NCBI RefSeq assembly: GCF_036784765.1
Contig: NZ_CP136651.1
Span: forward strand, 868,001-932,000
Length of the DNA: 64,000 nucleotides
DNA from: Novosphingobium sp. ZN18A2
GTDB lineage: Bacteria; Pseudomonadota; Alphaproteobacteria; Sphingomonadales; Sphingomonadaceae
Reading direction: 5' to 3'
Under the pieces are notes generated by a model. It ran no database searches. It saw only the letters and a program-made list of their open reading frames with translations, and was not told the DNA's origin. The position numbers and the translations under genes are program-made. Below are positions 16,661-25,480 of the stretch, piece by piece. Position 1 is the first letter of the stretch. Each line of letters starts with the position of its first letter.

Positions 16661-17800
16661 GTGATGATGGACGATGCCGCACCCGACCTGTTGCCCGAAG
16701 GGCTGGAAGACCGCCTCCCGCCAGAGGCCGCCGCAGCTACGCGCGTGATGCGCGCGATCCAGGACGTGATGCACTCGCACGGATACGACCGCGTGCTGCC
16801 GCCGATGATCGAATACGAACGGTCGCTGGCCGGGCGCATGGCGGGCATCAACGCGCGGCGCATGTTCCGCTTCGTCGATCCGTCCAGCCTCAGGATGATG
16901 GCGCTGCGCGCGGACTATACCCCGCAGATCGGGCGCATCGCACAGACCCGGCTGGCCGATGCGCCGCGTCCGCTGCGCCTGTGGTATGCAGGCCAGGTGC
17001 TGACCATCAAGCCGGAAGGGCTCGATCCGGCGCGCGAATGGCTCCAGTGCGGGGGTGAGCTTGTCGGCGCGGACAATGTCGCCGCCGCGAGCGAGATCGT
17101 GACGATGGCGATCGAGGCGCTCGAAACCGCGGGTGCGACGGGCATCAGCGTGGATTTCACCCTGCCCGACCTTGTCGATACGCTGGCGGCAGACGCCATG
17201 CCGCTGCCCGCCGAACGGATTGAGGCCGTCCGGCGCGAGCTTGACGCGAAGGACGCGGGCGGTCTGGTGGAGGCCGGCGGCGAGGGTTACCTGCCGCTGC
17301 TCTATGCAACCGGCGAATTCGATACCGCGATAGAGCGGCTCGCGGCCTTTGACGCGGCAACCGGATCGGGCGGCGGCGCGCTTGCCAGCCGGATCGCGGG
17401 GCTGAAGGAGATTGCTGCATCGCTGGGCGGGCGTGTGCGGCTGACACTCGACCCGTCGGAGCGCCACGGCTTCGAATATCAGAGCTGGTTCGGTTTCACG
17501 CTCTATGCCGATGGCGTGCGCGGTGCGCTGGGTCGCGGCGGGACGTACAGGATCGCCGGTGAGGGCAAGGGGGAGCCGGCAACCGGCTTTTCGCTCTATC
17601 CCGATGCGCTGGTCGATATCGTCGCACTGGCGGATGCGCGCGAAGACCTGCTGTTCCTGCCGCTGGGGCACAACCGGGAAGAGGCCGCGCGACTGCGCAG
17701 CATCGGCTGGCGCACGGTGGCCGCGCTGTCGGAAGGCGATGCGCCGGGCGTTCTGGGCTGTACGCACATGCTGACAAGCGAAGGGCCACAACCGGTCTGA
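16661..17800 (+). CDS. hisZ: ATP phosphoribosyltransferase regulatory subunit HisZ
   Basis: A histidyl-tRNA-synthetase-like regulatory subunit that activates short-form HisG in the first step of histidine biosynthesis. It is 379 aa. Class II aaRS-like motifs are LPPMIEYERSLAG, MFRFVDPSSLRMMALRADYTPQIGRIA and FGFTLYADGVRGALGRGGTY, and the catalytic HisRS residues are not all kept. The start could be GTG 16661, ATG 16664 or ATG 16667, which are consecutive codons. It implies a short HisG elsewhere. hisZ next to purA is a common alphaproteobacterial arrangement; here a reductase gene separates them. Confidence 0.92.
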   Translation: MMMDDAAPDLLPEGLEDRLPPEAAAATRVMRAIQDVMHSHGYDRVLPPMIEYERSLAGRMAGINARRMFRFVDPSSLRMMALRADYTPQIGRIAQTRLADAPRPLRLWYAGQVLTIKPEGLDPAREWLQCGGELVGADNVAAASEIVTMAIEALETAGATGISVDFTLPDLVDTLAADAMPLPAERIEAVRRELDAKDAGGLVEAGGEGYLPLLYATGEFDTAIERLAAFDAATGSGGGALASRIAGLKEIAASLGGRVRLTLDPSERHGFEYQSWFGFTLYADGVRGALGRGGTYRIAGEGKGEPATGFSLYPDALVDIVALADAREDLLFLPLGHNREEAARLRSIGWRTVAALSEGDAPGVLGCTHMLTSEGPQPV

Positions 17801-17845
17801 CGGCTGCGGCCCCGCTGTTAGTCCATCCGTTCGGGCGGGGTTCGA

Positions 17846-18682
17846 TCAGAGTCCGGAGAACGTCGCCGGGTCCGGCCCGATGCGGCCATTGGCATCGTCG
17901 AGCATTTCGATCCGGCCCATCTGGTCACGCTTGAGGTGCGTGGAAAGCGCCGCGAAGTTGTCAGCCGCGTGGGCGTGGCTGCTCGCCTTGGGGATCGGCG
18001 CGAGGCCGTTCTGCAGGTGCCAGCGCAGCACCACGGCGGCAGGCGTCGCGCCCGTTTCCTCGGCGATCTCGCGGATCACGGGGTTGTTCATGGCCTTGCC
18101 CTGGCCCAGCGGCGACCAGCTTTGCGTCGCGATGCCCATGTCCGCGTGGACTTTGCGCAGTTCGCGTTGCTGGAACGTGGGATGGAGTTCGACCTGGTTG
18201 ACCGCCGGGACCACGCCGGTTTCCTTGTCCAGCCGTTCCAGGTGTTCGGGCAGGAAGTTCGAAACGCCGATCGACAGCGCCTTGCCTTCGTCGCGAAGCT
18301 CGATCATCGCCTTCCAGCTCTCGACGTAGAGGTCCTGTTCGGGGCAGGGCCAGTGGAGCAGCAAAAGGTCCACGTTGTCGCGACCCAGCCTTTCGAGCGA
18401 GCGGTCGAGCGCGGCGCGCGTGCCTTCGTGGCCCTGGTCGCGATTCCACACCTTGGTCGTCAGCCAGACCTGGTTGCGGCCGCGCAGGCCTTCGCCGACG
18501 CCGTCCTCGTTCTCGTAGATGGCGGCGGTGTCGACCAGTTTGTAGCCGATGTCCACGGCATCGCGGACACACTCCGCCGCGTCACTGTCGGGCACCTGCC
18601 AGGTGCCGAAACCGAACTGGGGCATCTCGCGGCCGTCGTTGAGTATGATGACGGGTTGGGGGACGAGAACTCCTGCGCGCAT
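17846..18682 (-). CDS. Aldo/keto reductase (2,5-diketo-D-gluconate reductase-like)
   Basis: An NADPH-dependent aldehyde/ketone reductase of the AKR5-like group, 278 aa. The AKR tetrad can be seen: D and Y in YKLVDTAAIYENEDG, K in WLTTKVW and H in LLLLHWP. The C-terminal NADPH-binding stretch is IPKASSHAHAADNF, where family members have IPKSxxxxRxxxN. The ATG at 18682 follows a good AAGGAGATAAC ribosome-binding site. The frame stays open upstream but without protein-like sequence. It sits alone, opposite to hisZ and purA. Confidence 0.93.
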   Translation of the reverse strand: MRAGVLVPQPVIILNDGREMPQFGFGTWQVPDSDAAECVRDAVDIGYKLVDTAAIYENEDGVGEGLRGRNQVWLTTKVWNRDQGHEGTRAALDRSLERLGRDNVDLLLLHWPCPEQDLYVESWKAMIELRDEGKALSIGVSNFLPEHLERLDKETGVVPAVNQVELHPTFQQRELRKVHADMGIATQSWSPLGQGKAMNNPVIREIAEETGATPAAVVLRWHLQNGLAPIPKASSHAHAADNFAALSTHLKRDQMGRIEMLDDANGRIGPDPATFSGL

Positions 18683-19030
18683 GTTATCTCCTTGTTGCCA
18701 AACGCAATCGCTGTGCCGGTGCAAGTCCTGCGATCCGAAGGCCAGGGGGCCGGGACCGGAGCTGCCGTGAAGACAGGCTGGCACGCTGCAAACGGCAGGC
18801 GGACCAGGGAGATGCACACCCGGATACGAAACGACAACGACCGGAAGGCCGGATCGATCCGAAAATGCCCCGCTCAATCGCCGAACAGTTCGGCGAGCCT
18901 GCGACCGGAATGGGCGATCGCTGCATGGCCATAGGGCACCGGGACGCCGATTGATTTCGGCGTGGCCGCGCAGCCCTTCGCGCGAATAGCAGCCGAGGTC
19001 AACCTTGCCGCCCGTCGCGCACGGGTCCAG

Positions 19031-19053
19031 TTCCGGCCTGATTCTGGCCGGAA
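19031..19053. other. Hairpin in the purA upstream gap
   Basis: TTCCGGCC and GGCCGGAA form a perfect 8-bp stem around a 7-nt loop. Outer CCAG and CTGG extend it with one bulged base. It has no T-run. It may be a transcript end signal or an intergenic palindrome. Confidence 0.5.
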
Positions 19054-19115
19054 TCTGGGCATTGTTCCCCTGTGCGCTGTGAACCGGAATTTTCGGGTCG
19101 CATTCCAACCGTGGC

Positions 19116-19144
19116 TTGACTCGCCCTTCCCCCTCCCATTAGGG
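19116..19144 (+). promoter_or_regulatory. Candidate purA promoter
   Basis: TTGACT, a 17-bp spacer and TTAGGG are arranged like a sigma70-type promoter. They would place the transcript start about 110 nt before purA. The -10 box is weak by E. coli standards; GC-rich alphaproteobacterial promoters often are. Confidence 0.4.
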
Positions 19145-19260
19145 CGCGCTCCGCAAATCCGCGCGTCGGCACATCGCCACGCGTACCGGACATCCGCATC
19201 GCCGAGTCCTGTCGAAGGGCGATTGACGGATCCACCCTGGCAGGTGGAGAACCTGTATCC

Positions 19261-20565
19261 ATGGCCAACGTAACCGTAATCGGCGCCCAGTGGGGCGATG
19301 AAGGCAAGGGCAAGATCGTCGACTGGCTGGCGAGCCGCGCCGATGCCGTCGTGCGCTTCCAGGGCGGACACAATGCCGGCCATACGCTGGTGGTCGGCGA
19401 CCAGACCTACAAGCTCAGCCTGTTGCCCTCGGGCATCGTCACCGGCACACTTTCGATCATCGGCAACGGCGTGGTGCTGGACCCCTGGCACCTGAAGGCG
19501 GAGATCGGGAAGCTGGAAGGGCAGGGCGTCAAGATCAATGCGGACAACTTCGCCATCGCCGATAACTGCCCGTTGATCCTTCCGCTGCACCGCGACCTTG
19601 ACGGATTGCGTGAAACCGCGGCGGGGGCGGGCAAGATCGGCACGACGGGTCGCGGCATCGGCCCAGCCTATGAAGACAAGGTGGGACGCCGCGCGATCCG
19701 GGTGTGCGATCTGGCGCATCTCGACGCGCTCGATGCGCAGCTTGATCGCCTTTGCGCGCATCACGATGCGTTGCGCGCCGGGTTCGGGGAACCGCCGGTA
19801 GATCGCCAGGCGCTGATCGCGGAACTGAAGGAAATAGCGCCCTTCGTGCTGCAATTCGCCCAGCCGGTGTGGAAGCGGTTGAAGAAAGTGCGCAAGGCGG
19901 GCGCGCGCATCCTGTTCGAAGGCGCGCAGGGCGTGCTGCTGGATGTCGATCACGGTACCTATCCCTTCGTCACCAGCTCGAACACGGTCAGCGGCACGGC
20001 GGCAAGCGGGTCTGGCCTTGGCCCCTCGTCCACCGGGTTCGTGCTGGGGATCGTCAAGGCTTACACCACGCGCGTTGGATCGGGTCCGTTCCCGACCGAG
20101 CTTGACGACGATACCGGCCAGCGCCTTGGCGAACGCGGGCATGAATTCGGCACCGTCACCGGCCGCAAGCGCCGCTGCGGATGGTTCGACGCGGTGCTGG
20201 TGCGCCAGTCCTGCGCGATTTCGGGCGTGACCGGGATCGCGCTTACCAAGCTCGACGTGCTCGACGGGTTCGATACGGTGAAGATCTGCACCGGCTATCG
20301 GCTGCGCGGGCAGGACGGCAAGAGCCGCATCTTGGACTATTTCCCCAGCCACGCGGCAGACCAGGCCGCGGTCGAGCCGATCTACGAGGAAATGGAAGGC
20401 TGGAGCGGGACAACGGCGGGCGCGCGGTCGTGGGCGGACCTGCCGGCACAGGCGATCAAGTATATCCAGCGCGTGCAGGAACTGATCGAAACGCCCGTCG
20501 CGCTCGTTTCCACCAGCCCCGAGCGCGAGGATACCATCCTTGTGCGCGATCCCTTTATCGACTGA
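19261..20565 (+). CDS. purA: Adenylosuccinate synthetase
   Basis: GTP-dependent conversion of IMP and aspartate to adenylosuccinate in AMP synthesis. It is 434 aa, full length. The GTP-binding QWGDEGKGK motif is at residues 10-18 with the catalytic Asp. HNAGHT, the [11 protein letters not shown] segment, [16 protein letters not shown] and [13 protein letters not shown] are all present. The ATG at 19261 follows GTGGAGAACC. It is followed after 4 bp by an L,D-transpeptidase gene, which is probably co-transcribed. Confidence 0.97.
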   Translation: MANVTVIGAQWGDEGKGKIVDWLASRADAVVRFQGGHNAGHTLVVGDQTYKLSLLPSGIVTGTLSIIGNGVVLDPWHLKAEIGKLEGQGVKINADNFAIADNCPLILPLHRDLDGLRETAAGAGKIGTTGRGIGPAYEDKVGRRAIRVCDLAHLDALDAQLDRLCAHHDALRAGFGEPPVDRQALIAELKEIAPFVLQFAQPVWKRLKKVRKAGARILFEGAQGVLLDVDHGTYPFVTSSNTVSGTAASGSGLGPSSTGFVLGIVKAYTTRVGSGPFPTELDDDTGQRLGERGHEFGTVTGRKRRCGWFDAVLVRQSCAISGVTGIALTKLDVLDGFDTVKICTGYRLRGQDGKSRILDYFPSHAADQAAVEPIYEEMEGWSGTTAGARSWADLPAQAIKYIQRVQELIETPVALVSTSPEREDTILVRDPFID

Positions 20566-20569
20566 CGCC

Positions 20570-21073
20570 ATGCGCGCCCGCCTCTTCCTTCCCCTGACGT
20601 TGCTTCTTGCGGTGGGAGAGGCGGGCAGCGTCGCCGCGCAGGCAGGCGACCCCGGCGATGTCGATTTCGTGCTGGTCGAAAAGGCGGCGCGTCGGCTGAC
20701 GCTCTATTCGCAGGGCCGCGCCGTGCGCGTTTACAACGCGATCCAGCTGGGCGGGGCGCCCGTTGGCGCCAAGCATTTCGAAGGGGACGAACGCACGCCC
20801 GAGGGGCGCTATACGATCGATTATGGCAATCCCGACAGCGCCTATCACCTTTCGCTGCACATCTCTTATCCCTCGCCGCGCGATACCGCCTATGCGCGGG
20901 CGCATGGGCGCTCGCCCGGCGGAATGATCATGATCCACGGGCAGCCGAACGGCTGGGCTGCCGGGCGTGCGCCGGGCGACTGGACCGATGGCTGCATTGC
21001 GCTGAGCAACGCGCAGATAGAGCAGCTTTGGGAAACGGTGGGCGACGGTACGCCGATTGAGATCAGGCCCTGA
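20570..21073 (+). CDS. L,D-transpeptidase (YkuD domain), exported
   Basis: A periplasmic 167-aa protein with a signal peptide (about residues 1-23) and one YkuD domain. The catalytic region reads MIMIHGQPNG and WTDGCIALSN, matching the family HGxx plus S/T-x-G-C pattern with the nucleophile in DGC. Such enzymes make 3-3 crosslinks in peptidoglycan or attach proteins to it. This small single-domain form lacks a separate peptidoglycan-binding domain. The ATG at 20570 leaves 4 bp after purA, implying a shared transcript with no obvious functional link. Confidence 0.9.
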   Translation: MRARLFLPLTLLLAVGEAGSVAAQAGDPGDVDFVLVEKAARRLTLYSQGRAVRVYNAIQLGGAPVGAKHFEGDERTPEGRYTIDYGNPDSAYHLSLHISYPSPRDTAYARAHGRSPGGMIMIHGQPNGWAAGRAPGDWTDGCIALSNAQIEQLWETVGDGTPIEIRP

Positions 21074-21129
21074 ACCGCCCGCCTGGGCTGCTCTGTCAGG
21101 GGCGGCAAACGCCGCACATCTCCCGTATT

Positions 21130-21153
21130 CACGATCAAATCGGATTAATCGTG
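21130..21153. promoter_or_regulatory. 24-bp imperfect palindrome upstream of the winged-helix regulator
   Basis: CACGAT and ATCGTG flank a 12-bp centre, and 9 of 12 positions pair in each half. It ends 63 bp before the regulator gene at 21217, so it may be an operator for that protein. It could alternatively end the purA transcript. Confidence 0.45.
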
Positions 21154-21216
21154 TCCGCAAAAATGGCTGCGCGCGCGCTATGATGGCGTGGTCACGCAAA
21201 ATTCGGGAGATGGGCA

Positions 21217-22230
21217 ATGGTCGGCCCCGGCACGTCGTTTCAGCACTGGGATGGCCAACAATTCGGCCGGCAACGGGCCGTGGGCCTGTTCGCGTCCGAC
21301 GAATTCTCTCTTCAATTGCTCACGCGGATATCGTCCGACGTGGGGGTGGACCTGAAAATGTCCTGTTCCATTGAAGACTTGGCCGCAGCGCCCGGCCTGC
21401 TGGACGAACTGGATCATATCACGATTGCGTTCGATCGTGTCGATACCGTGGCAGAGGCCGCGGCCGAGGTGATGAAGCAGGCGATGGCCGTGCGCCCGGC
21501 ATTGCGGGCGCTGGTGCTCGTCCCGATGGAGTTGCTCGAACTCGCATGGCGTGCATTCGATCCCTCGCAGGCGAACGTGCTGGTGAACCCGTTCGGATCG
21601 GAAATCGCCCAGGCGCTGATCCGATGCGCCGGCCCGCAGCCAAGCGACCAAGTCCGCGACGATAGCGAGACGTCGGACGATCTTGTCAGGTCGCTGATGA
21701 AGGAAGTTACCCGCCTGTCGCACAGGCTGGATCGGCTGATGCAGGGCGGCCAGCAATCGGGTGGCTTGCTGTTCGCGCAACCTGATGACGATGCAACGCA
21801 GGGCGGCGTCAGCGACAGGAAGCAGGGCTATAAGGCCGAAAGCGAGAGGGAAGGCGGCACGATAAGGCGATTGCGCCCGGCGTTACCCGATCCGCGACTG
21901 GTGCGCCGCGTAATCCGCCAGCGCCAGCTGCGCGCGCGTTTTCTCGATGCGGACCTGTTTGCCGATCCCGCGTGGGACATCCTGCTGGATCTGACGGCGG
22001 CGAGGGGGGAGCATACGCGGGTTTCGGTTACGTCGCTCTGCATCGCCTCGGGCGTTCCGCCCACCACCGCGCTGCGCTGGATCGGGCAGATGACCGAAGG
22101 GGGCCTGTTGCAGCGGGTTGACGACGAAGCGGACCGTCGCCGCGCCTTCATAGACCTTACGGACAAGGCGGCGGATGCGATGGCCCGCTATTTCGCCGAA
22201 GTGGGCACGGGCGTCCAGGGCGGGGTCTGA
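21217..22230 (+). CDS. Winged-helix (MarR-like) transcriptional regulator with an N-terminal receiver-like domain
   Basis: A 337-aa protein with three parts. Residues 15-140 form an alpha/beta region resembling a degenerate receiver or ANTAR-type sensor (VGLFASDEFSLQLLTRIS, DHITIAFDRVDTVAEA). Residues about 150-170 form a short coiled coil (RSLMKEVTRLSHRLDRLMQ). Residues about 235-325 form a winged helix with VSVTSLCIASGVPPTTALRW and a beta wing. It therefore looks like a sensor-linker-HTH protein. The ATG at 21217 has GGGAGATGGGCA upstream. Function and targets are not recognised. It converges with the copper ATPase gene. Confidence 0.75.
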   Translation: MVGPGTSFQHWDGQQFGRQRAVGLFASDEFSLQLLTRISSDVGVDLKMSCSIEDLAAAPGLLDELDHITIAFDRVDTVAEAAAEVMKQAMAVRPALRALVLVPMELLELAWRAFDPSQANVLVNPFGSEIAQALIRCAGPQPSDQVRDDSETSDDLVRSLMKEVTRLSHRLDRLMQGGQQSGGLLFAQPDDDATQGGVSDRKQGYKAESEREGGTIRRLRPALPDPRLVRRVIRQRQLRARFLDADLFADPAWDILLDLTAARGEHTRVSVTSLCIASGVPPTTALRWIGQMTEGGLLQRVDDEADRRRAFIDLTDKAADAMARYFAEVGTGVQGGV

Positions 22231-22288
22231 AAGACGCCGGTGCTGCGCCAGCCCGGCTGTGTATTCGCCCACCGCCGCGCCCGCCGGA

Positions 22289-22307
22289 GGCGTGGGGTGG
22301 CCACGCC
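22289..22307. terminator. Small GC hairpin between convergent genes
   Basis: GGCGTGG, a 5-nt loop and CCACGCC lie between the stops of the winged-helix regulator and the copper ATPase. There is no T-run, so this is only a weak bidirectional terminator candidate. Confidence 0.35.
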
Positions 22308-22318
22308 CGCCGGTGCCG

Positions 22319-24655
22319 TCAAAGCTCCGCCCGGCGCAGCCGCAGGGCGTTGCCGATGACTGAAACCGACGACATGCTCATCGCGGCGGCGGCGATCATC
22401 GGGCTCAGCAATATTCCGAAGAACGGGTAGAGCACGCCCGCCGCCACCGGCACGCCGATGGTGTTGTAACCGAACGCGAACAACAGGTTCTGTCGGATAT
22501 TGCGCATCGTCAGGCGCGACAGGCGACGCGCCTTGGCGATTCCCAGCAAATCCCCGCTGACCAGCGTTACGCCCGCGCTTTCCATCGCCACGTCTGTGCC
22601 CGTGCCCATCGCGATCCCCACGTCCGCCGCGGCGAGGGCGGGGGCATCGTTGATCCCGTCGCCCGCCATGGCCACCTTGCGACCCGCGGATTTCAACTCG
22701 CCGACGATGCGGTGCTTGTCTTCGGGCGATACGTCCGCATGGACTTCGTCGATGCCCAGTTCGCCGGCCACGGCATGGGCCGTGGCGGCGGCATCGCCTG
22801 TCAGCATCACCACGCGCACGTTCTGGTGGTGCAGGCGCTTCACCGCCTCGGCACTGCTCTGCTTGATCGGGTCTGCAACCGATAGCAGGCCGGCCAGTGC
22901 GCCATCGACCGCGACATACATCACCGTTCGGCCCTTCGCGCGACCGGCCTCTGCCTGCTTGTCCGCATTTGCGTCAGCGATTCCCAGGCTCTCCATCAGG
23001 CGCGCATTGCCTATGGCAACCGTGCGTCCGCCCACCTCGGCCCGCGCGCCTTGCCCGGTGATCGATTCGAAGTTTTCGGCCTCCTGCAAGGCAGCGCCGC
23101 GTTCGGTCGCACCCGCGACGATGGCGGCGCCGAGAGGATGTTCGCTGCCGCGCTCTACGCTTGCGGCAAGGGCCAGCAGGTCGCCTTCGGGGAAGTCGCC
23201 GATCGGTTCCACGGCGACGAGCCGGGGCTTGCCTTCGGTCAGCGTGCCCGTCTTGTCCACCACCACGGTATCGATCGTCTCCAGCGCCTGAAGCGCTTCG
23301 GCGTCGCGGATCAGGATGCCGTTCTGCGCGCCCTTGCCGGTGCCGACCATGATCGACATCGGCGTGGCAAGGCCCAGCGCGCAGGGGCAGGCAATGATCA
23401 GCACGGCGATGGCGTTGACCAGCGCATAGGCGAGCGCGGGCGGCGGCCCCCAGATTGCCCATGCGATGAAAGCGACGATGGCGCTGGCCACGACGGACGG
23501 CACGAACCACGCCGCCACGCGGTCTGCCAGGTTCTGGATCGGGGCGCGGCTGCGCTGCGCGGCGGCGACCATCTGCACGATGCGCGACAGCAGCGTGTCG
23601 CGCCCGACATGTTCGGCCACCATCACAAGGCTGCCGTTTCCGTTGACGGTGCCGCCGGTCAGCCGGTCGCCCGCGGTCTTTGCCACGGGCATCGGTTCGC
23701 CGGTTACCATCGATTCGTCGACGTGGCTCGATCCGCTTTCGACCGTGCCGTCCACCGGGATCTTCGCGCCGGGGCGCACGCGCAGCCGGTCGCCCGGATG
23801 AACGTCCGCCAGCGGCACTTCACTGTCACCATCCTCGCCGATCCGGACAGCGACCGGCGGCGCAAGTTCCAGCAGCGCGCGCAGGGCGCCGGACGTTTGC
23901 CCGCGCGCCTTCAGTTCCAGCACTTGCCCCAGCAGGACGAGCGTCGTGATGACAGCCGCCGCTTCGAAATAGACGCCCACCCGCCCGGCATGGTCGCGAA
24001 ATGCAGAGGGGAACAGGTCCGGCGCGACGGTGGCGACAAGGCTGAAGCCATAGGCGATGGCGACGCCCAGCCCGATCAGTGTGAACATGTTGGGATTGCG
24101 CGTGCGTACCGACGCGACAGCGCGCGCGAAGAAAGGCGCCGCGCCCCAGAACACCACCGGCGTCGCCAGCGCCAGCTGCACCCATTGCGCCCAGCCCGGC
24201 GAGATCAGTGCACCAAGCGGGTTGCCGGGCAGCATTTCGGCCATCGCATAGAGGAACAGCGGCACGGTGAAGATCGCGCTGATCCAGAAGCGTCGGCGCA
24301 TATCGATCAGTTCGGGGTCCGGCCCGTCATCAAGACTCACTTCCTCGGGCTCTAGTGCCATGCCGCAGATCGGGCAGGTTCCGGGGCCTTCCTGCCGCAC
24401 CTCGGGGTGCATCGGGCAGGTGTAGATCGCGCCGGGCACGACCGGTTCCGGCTCGCGCGGGGAGAGGTATTTCGCGGGATCGGCAACGAATTTCGTGCGG
24501 CATCCCGCCGAACAGAAGTGATAGTCCGTGCCGTCATGTTCGGCGTGATGCGGAGACTTTTCGGGGTCGACCGTCATCCCGCAAACGGGGTCGATAACCG
24601 TGCCCTGTGCCGAATCGTCGTGCGCCCCCGCGCAGCAATGAGCGTGCTGTTCCAT
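22319..24655 (-). CDS. Copper-translocating P1B-type ATPase with YHS and metal-binding zinc-ribbon-like N-terminus
   Basis: ATP-driven export of copper (Cu+ or related soft metal) from the cytoplasm. It is 778 aa. The N-terminus is His/Cys rich (residues 5-12). It has a YHS domain at about 20-65 ([16 protein letters not shown]) and a heavy-metal-binding domain at about 77-103 ([19 protein letters not shown]). The ATPase core follows: TGE at 318-320, the CPC metal site at 423-425, DKTGT phosphorylation site at 467-471 and [10 protein letters not shown] in the hinge. No classical GMTCxxC HMA domain is seen. It is divergent from csoR and forms one unit with the small membrane-protein gene upstream. 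Confidence 0.95.
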   Translation of the reverse strand: MEQHAHCCAGAHDDSAQGTVIDPVCGMTVDPEKSPHHAEHDGTDYHFCSAGCRTKFVADPAKYLSPREPEPVVPGAIYTCPMHPEVRQEGPGTCPICGMALEPEEVSLDDGPDPELIDMRRRFWISAIFTVPLFLYAMAEMLPGNPLGALISPGWAQWVQLALATPVVFWGAAPFFARAVASVRTRNPNMFTLIGLGVAIAYGFSLVATVAPDLFPSAFRDHAGRVGVYFEAAAVITTLVLLGQVLELKARGQTSGALRALLELAPPVAVRIGEDGDSEVPLADVHPGDRLRVRPGAKIPVDGTVESGSSHVDESMVTGEPMPVAKTAGDRLTGGTVNGNGSLVMVAEHVGRDTLLSRIVQMVAAAQRSRAPIQNLADRVAAWFVPSVVASAIVAFIAWAIWGPPPALAYALVNAIAVLIIACPCALGLATPMSIMVGTGKGAQNGILIRDAEALQALETIDTVVVDKTGTLTEGKPRLVAVEPIGDFPEGDLLALAASVERGSEHPLGAAIVAGATERGAALQEAENFESITGQGARAEVGGRTVAIGNARLMESLGIADANADKQAEAGRAKGRTVMYVAVDGALAGLLSVADPIKQSSAEAVKRLHHQNVRVVMLTGDAAATAHAVAGELGIDEVHADVSPEDKHRIVGELKSAGRKVAMAGDGINDAPALAAADVGIAMGTGTDVAMESAGVTLVSGDLLGIAKARRLSRLTMRNIRQNLLFAFGYNTIGVPVAAGVLYPFFGILLSPMIAAAAMSMSSVSVIGNALRLRRAEL

Positions 24656-24694
24656 AAAGTGGCAATCCTTGGGCCGAAGCGGCCGTTCCCGGTG

Positions 24695-25042
24695 TCAGTC
24701 GGGCTTGTTCGAAGCGCGTCGTTCGAAAAAGCGGTAGAGCGAGATGAAGACGGCGGCGACATACCAGCCAAGCGCATAGGCAACGGCGACACCGAAGACG
24801 ACGTGCCACACCCCGTAAGCGCCATAGCCGTAGCCGGCCATTTGCCAGCCGCCCGCGTGCCAGCCTCCCGGCCCGGCGCCGTTCATCATCCAGCCCCGGC
24901 CGCCTGCCTGCGTCATCGCGCCGGTCATCGGACCGTGCCAGCCGCCAGGGCCGGCCATGTGCGTCAGGCGCAGCAGCGCAAGCGGCAGGTAGGCAAGGAC
25001 GAAGGTGAGCGAAAGTGCGTTTCCGGTCGTAGAGATGCGCAT
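24695..25042 (-). CDS. Small membrane protein in the copper island (Gly/Trp/Met-rich loop)
   Basis: A 115-aa predicted membrane protein with two hydrophobic segments (about residues 8-28 and 78-102). The loop between them is rich in Gly, Trp, Met and His (AGPGGWHGPMTGAMTQAGG, GWMMNGAGPGGWHAGGW). It resembles the DUF5676-type small membrane proteins found next to copper ATPases, but I am not certain of the family. The ATG at 25042 follows a strong GAGGAGATAT ribosome-binding site. It is transcribed ahead of the ATPase with a 39-bp gap. A role in metal binding or membrane partnering with the ATPase is an inference from context. Confidence 0.75.
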   Translation of the reverse strand: MRISTTGNALSLTFVLAYLPLALLRLTHMAGPGGWHGPMTGAMTQAGGRGWMMNGAGPGGWHAGGWQMAGYGYGAYGVWHVVFGVAVAYALGWYVAAVFISLYRFFERRASNKPD

Positions 25043-25115
25043 CGGATATCTCCTCGTCAGCGAAAGGGGGATGGCGGGATTGCGACTCGGCCGCATCCCT
25101 GTTCCCCCGATTGCC

Positions 25116-25123
25116 TATACCCC
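25116..25123. promoter_or_regulatory. Second copper-box half site on the ATPase side
   Basis: TATACCCC followed by TACCC repeats the half-site sequence of the palindrome at 25149-25167. It lies close to where the divergent ATPase-side promoter should be. It may let the same repressor control both directions. Confidence 0.4.
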
Positions 25124-25140
25124 TACCCTGTATTTTCCGA

Positions 25141-25169
25141 TTGCGCAATATACCCCATGAGGGTATAGG
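25141..25169 (+). promoter_or_regulatory. csoR promoter with CsoR-type operator in the spacer
   Basis: TTGCGC (25141-25146), a 17-bp spacer and TATAGG (25164-25169) fit a sigma70-type promoter. Within it, TATACCCCATGAGGGTATA (25149-25167) is a perfect 7-bp inverted repeat with a 5-bp centre. It resembles known CsoR boxes with TACCC/GGGTA halves. Binding there would block the -10 region. Predicted transcript start is about 30 nt before csoR. Confidence 0.65.
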
Positions 25170-25207
25170 TCAGTGCGTCATCGCAAGGCTGAAACGGCTA
25201 TCGGAAA

Positions 25208-25480
25208 ATGCACGCGAAGTTCTCCAGGGAAATCACCCGCATGAAGCGGATCGAGGGTCAGGCCCGCGGCGTGGTGCGGATGATGGAGGACGAACGGTAT
25301 TGCATCGACATCCTCCAGCAGCTTTCCGCGATCGAATCCGCCGTGCGCGCGACCAAGTCCAAGGTGCTGGAGATCCACGCCGCGCATTGTATCGAGGATG
25401 CGATCAAGACGGGCGACACTGAAGACCAGCGCCAGAAGTTCCGCGAACTGGTTGACCTGTTCGAAAAGGTCGGGCGGTGA
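25208..25480 (+). CDS. csoR: CsoR family copper-sensing repressor
   Basis: A 90-aa all-helical metal-sensing repressor (CsoR/RcnR family, formerly DUF156). The Cu(I) ligands fit the CsoR pattern C-x24-H-x3-C at C32, H57 and C61. The N-terminal MKRIEGQARGVVRMM motif is typical. Copper binding should release DNA and derepress the island. The ATG at 25208 gives the usual about ten residues before the RxEGQ helix, though its ribosome-binding site is weak; an internal ATG at 25241 is the alternative. It overlaps the next gene by four bases (GTGA). Confidence 0.93.
   Translation: MHAKFSREITRMKRIEGQARGVVRMMEDERYCIDILQQLSAIESAVRATKSKVLEIHAAHCIEDAIKTGDTEDQRQKFRELVDLFEKVGR

Larger units (their letters stand above)
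18683..19260. other. 578-bp intergenic region between the aldo/keto reductase and purA
   Basis: I find no convincing gene here. Open frames on both strands lack recognisable protein sequence or good ribosome-binding sites. The stretch about 18880-19110 reads as open frames in several minus-strand phases and might be a decayed gene, but that is only a suspicion. It holds a strong hairpin (19031-19053) and a possible purA promoter (19116-19144). Confidence 0.6.

Noticed and set aside
18874..19110. A protein gene on the minus strand upstream of the aldo/keto reductase
   Set aside because: Open frames exist in more than one phase but none has a recognisable domain or good start. They end without coupling to the reductase, so I left it as intergenic with a possible decayed gene.
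25043..25207. Riboswitch in the csoR-ATPase intergenic region
   Set aside because: The only structure is the short DNA palindrome inside the promoter, which is better explained as a repressor operator; the predicted csoR leader is only about 30 nt.
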